Positions 62,389-64,000 of a stretch of DNA of 64,000 bases are shown piece by piece. Origin of the DNA: Roseovarius marisflavi. Its GTDB lineage: Bacteria > Pseudomonadota > Alphaproteobacteria > Rhodobacterales > Rhodobacteraceae. Position 1 is the first letter of the stretch; each line of letters opens with the position of its first letter. The stretch is taken from NCBI RefSeq assembly GCF_900142625.1, contig NZ_FRBN01000011.1, positions 1 to 64,000 on the forward strand. Reading direction: 5' to 3'. Below the pieces are notes generated by a model that searched no databases, was not told the origin of the DNA, and worked only from the letters and a program-made list of their open reading frames with translations. The translations under genes and the position numbers were made by a program.

Positions 62389-63561
62389 TTAACTGTTTCG
62401 CTCCGTGACAACCTGATCGGCGCTCTGTCTTGCCAGATGGTCCATCCGGGACACGCAATCAAGGGTCAGGGTCGCATTCATTTCTTCGGGGTCGCGCGTC
62501 AGACGCGTCAGAACCTCTTCGACGACCACGTTCATATCCGAAAATCCGATGCGCCCGGCGATAAAATGATCAAGCGCGCGCTCCTTGGCGGCGTTGAACA
62601 CCGCGCCGCTCAAGCCGCGCATCTCCATGACCTCGCGGGCAAGGCGCAAGGCCGGATAGCGCGCAATGTCGGGCGCGCGAAAGTTCAGCGTGCCGATGGC
62701 CGCCAGATCAAGCGCCTCGACCGGCAGCGCCTGACGCTGCGGCCAATGCAGGGCATAGCCGATGGCGTGGCGCATATCGGGTGGGCCGACATGGGCCATA
62801 AGCCCGCCATCGCAAAATCCGACCAGCGCATGCACCACCGATTCAGGGTGAATAAGCACTTCGATCTGATCCGGGGTAAAGCCGAAAAACTCGCGCGCTT
62901 CGATCATTTCAAGCGCCTTGTTGAACATCGAGGCGCTGTCGATGGTGATCCGCTGGCCCATCGCCCAATTGGGGTGGCTTGAGGCCTCGGCCACGGTTGC
63001 GCGTTCGAGATCCGCCAGCGGCCAGTCGCGAAACGCCCCGCCGCTGGCGGTGATGATCACCCGCGACACGGCGGCGGACTCTTCGCCAACCATGGCCTGA
63101 AAAATCGCCGAGTGCTCGCTGTCTACCGGCAGGATGCGGGCATGATTTTCGCGCGCGGTGCGGATCATCAAAGGCCCCGCCGTCACCAGCGATTCCTTAT
63201 TGGCAAGCGCAAGGGTCGCACCCTGTTCAAGCGCCGCCAGACCGGGCGCCAGACCCGCCGCGCCGACGATGGCCGACATCACCCAATGGGCAGGGCGACC
63301 CGCGGCCTCGATCAGGGCGGCGCTGCCGGCTGCGGCCTCGACCTCGCTGCCCGCGAGGGCGGCGCGCAGATCGGGCAAAAGATCGTCATAGGCCGTGACC
63401 GCCACATCGGCGCCAAGCGCCACGGCATCCGCCGCAAGCCGGGCGATATTGCGCCCGCCGGTCAGGGCCACAACCTCAAAATCCTCGGGCGCGCGACGGA
63501 TCAGGTCAATCGTGTTCTGCCCGATAGACCCGGTTGCGCCCAGAATGGAAACCCGCTTCAT
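62389..63561 (-). CDS. dxr: 1-deoxy-D-xylulose 5-phosphate reductoisomerase
   Basis: 390 residues. NADPH site SILGATGSIGQNTIDLIRRA, then ANKESLVTAGPLMI, the metal and substrate region LPVDSEHSAIFQAM with the conserved DSEHSA, and SSHPNWAMGQRITIDSASMF, NKALEMIEAREFFG and HPESVVHALVGFCDG. It forms methylerythritol phosphate in isoprenoid synthesis. Its start overlaps cdsA by four bases (ATGA). Confidence 0.97.
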   Translation of the reverse strand: MKRVSILGATGSIGQNTIDLIRRAPEDFEVVALTGGRNIARLAADAVALGADVAVTAYDDLLPDLRAALAGSEVEAAAGSAALIEAAGRPAHWVMSAIVGAAGLAPGLAALEQGATLALANKESLVTAGPLMIRTARENHARILPVDSEHSAIFQAMVGEESAAVSRVIITASGGAFRDWPLADLERATVAEASSHPNWAMGQRITIDSASMFNKALEMIEAREFFGFTPDQIEVLIHPESVVHALVGFCDGGLMAHVGPPDMRHAIGYALHWPQRQALPVEALDLAAIGTLNFRAPDIARYPALRLAREVMEMRGLSGAVFNAAKERALDHFIAGRIGFSDMNVVVEEVLTRLTRDPEEMNATLTLDCVSRMDHLARQSADQVVTERNS

Positions 63562-64000
63562 GCAAGCCCCGGCATCAGGTTGAGCGCCCAGAGAATGACC
63601 ACGAGAACCGCCGCACCAAGCATGGCATCAAACCGGTCCAGCACGCCGCCATGGCCGGGAATGAGGCCGGAACTGTCCTTGATCCCGCGCAGACGCTTGA
63701 CCGCGCTTTCGGCGATATCGCCCATCTGGCCGGCAAAACCAACCAGCATCGACACCGGCACAAGCGCCAGCCCCGCCCCGGTCGGCGCCATGAACAAAAG
63801 CCCGATGACGGCGGCGCCAAGCCAGCCGGCAATCGTGCCCGACCAGGTTTTCTTGGGGCTGAAGCGCGGCCAGAACTTTGGCCCACCAAGGGTGCGCCCG
63901 GCAAAATAGCCCGCCACATCGGAAACAACCACCACGGCGACAAGCCAGAGCACCCAGATCAACCCTGCATGATCGCGCACAAGCGCCATGGCGACACAGC
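63558..64000 (-). CDS. cdsA: phosphatidate cytidylyltransferase, C-terminal part (runs off the window)
   Basis: The last about 145 residues are visible; the frame stays open to the right edge, so the N-terminus is outside. The family signature is SDVAGYFAGRTLGGPKFWPR, SPKKTWSGTIAGWLGA and KRLRGIKDSSGLIPGHGGVLD, followed by RFDAMLGAAVLVVILWALN. It makes CDP-diacylglycerol in the membrane. It starts the cdsA-dxr-rseP run. Confidence 0.93.
   Translation of the reverse strand, partial: CVAMALVRDHAGLIWVLWLVAVVVVSDVAGYFAGRTLGGPKFWPRFSPKKTWSGTIAGWLGAAVIGLLFMAPTGAGLALVPVSMLVGFAGQMGDIAESAVKRLRGIKDSSGLIPGHGGVLDRFDAMLGAAVLVVILWALNLMPGLA

Overview
The window looks like chromosome of a Rhodobacteraceae (Roseobacter-group) alphaproteobacterium. 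This rests on the GC-rich core genes, the gene orders rpsF-rpsR-rplI, ihfB-lapA-trpF, tatA-tatB-tatC-DUF815 and cdsA-dxr-rseP, a class I fructose-bisphosphate aldolase beside pgk, LuxI/LuxR quorum sensing, and the family-typical intergenic hairpins near 'CAAATACTC'. Species cannot be named from the sequence alone.

Layout. Positions 1-4.2 kb are core: a DegT-type aminotransferase, YceI, a small membrane protein and the rpsF-rpsR-rplI operon. At 4.4-6.1 kb a luxR-luxI pair sits between rplI and tig. About 7.9 to 30.2 kb is an accessory block, visibly lower in GC, with mobile-element debris near both ends. On the left are an IS21 istB remnant and a possible DUF927-type remnant. On the right are a truncated IS110 transposase, a fragment resembling an EH-signature (ZorC-like) protein, a resolvase tail, a complete tyrosine recombinase, a small SNase-like gene, a Cys/His-rich secreted peptide and an HNH nuclease. 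The block ends at a tRNA-Ser(GCT) whose 3' end faces it.

Inside the block are two gene groups. The first (9.3-14.5 kb) is a signalling group: a membrane histidine kinase, a cytochrome P450, a response regulator whose output domain looks like a catalytically dead GGDEF domain, and a second LuxI-type synthase with no LuxR beside it. The second (14.8-23.9 kb, all on the minus strand) runs Ser/Thr kinase, FHA protein, PP2C phosphatase, P-loop GTPase-like protein, large dynamin-like GTPase, a second GTPase, a small Roadblock/LC7-like protein and an unknown protein. It has the kinase/FHA/phosphatase trio known from type VI secretion control, but no secretion genes are present; dynamin-like GTPases take their place. 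This is the best candidate for an undescribed system in the window.

From 31 kb to the right end everything is core: ychF, trpA, lactate dehydrogenase, L25, pth, trpB and trpF, ihfB, a nucleoside hydrolase, SelO, a DEAD-box helicase, DUF3179 and DUF4336 proteins, two cyclophilins, pgk and fba, the Tat operon, prfB, a class A penicillin-binding protein, a cell-wall amidase, rseP, dxr and the C-terminal part of cdsA, which runs off the window.
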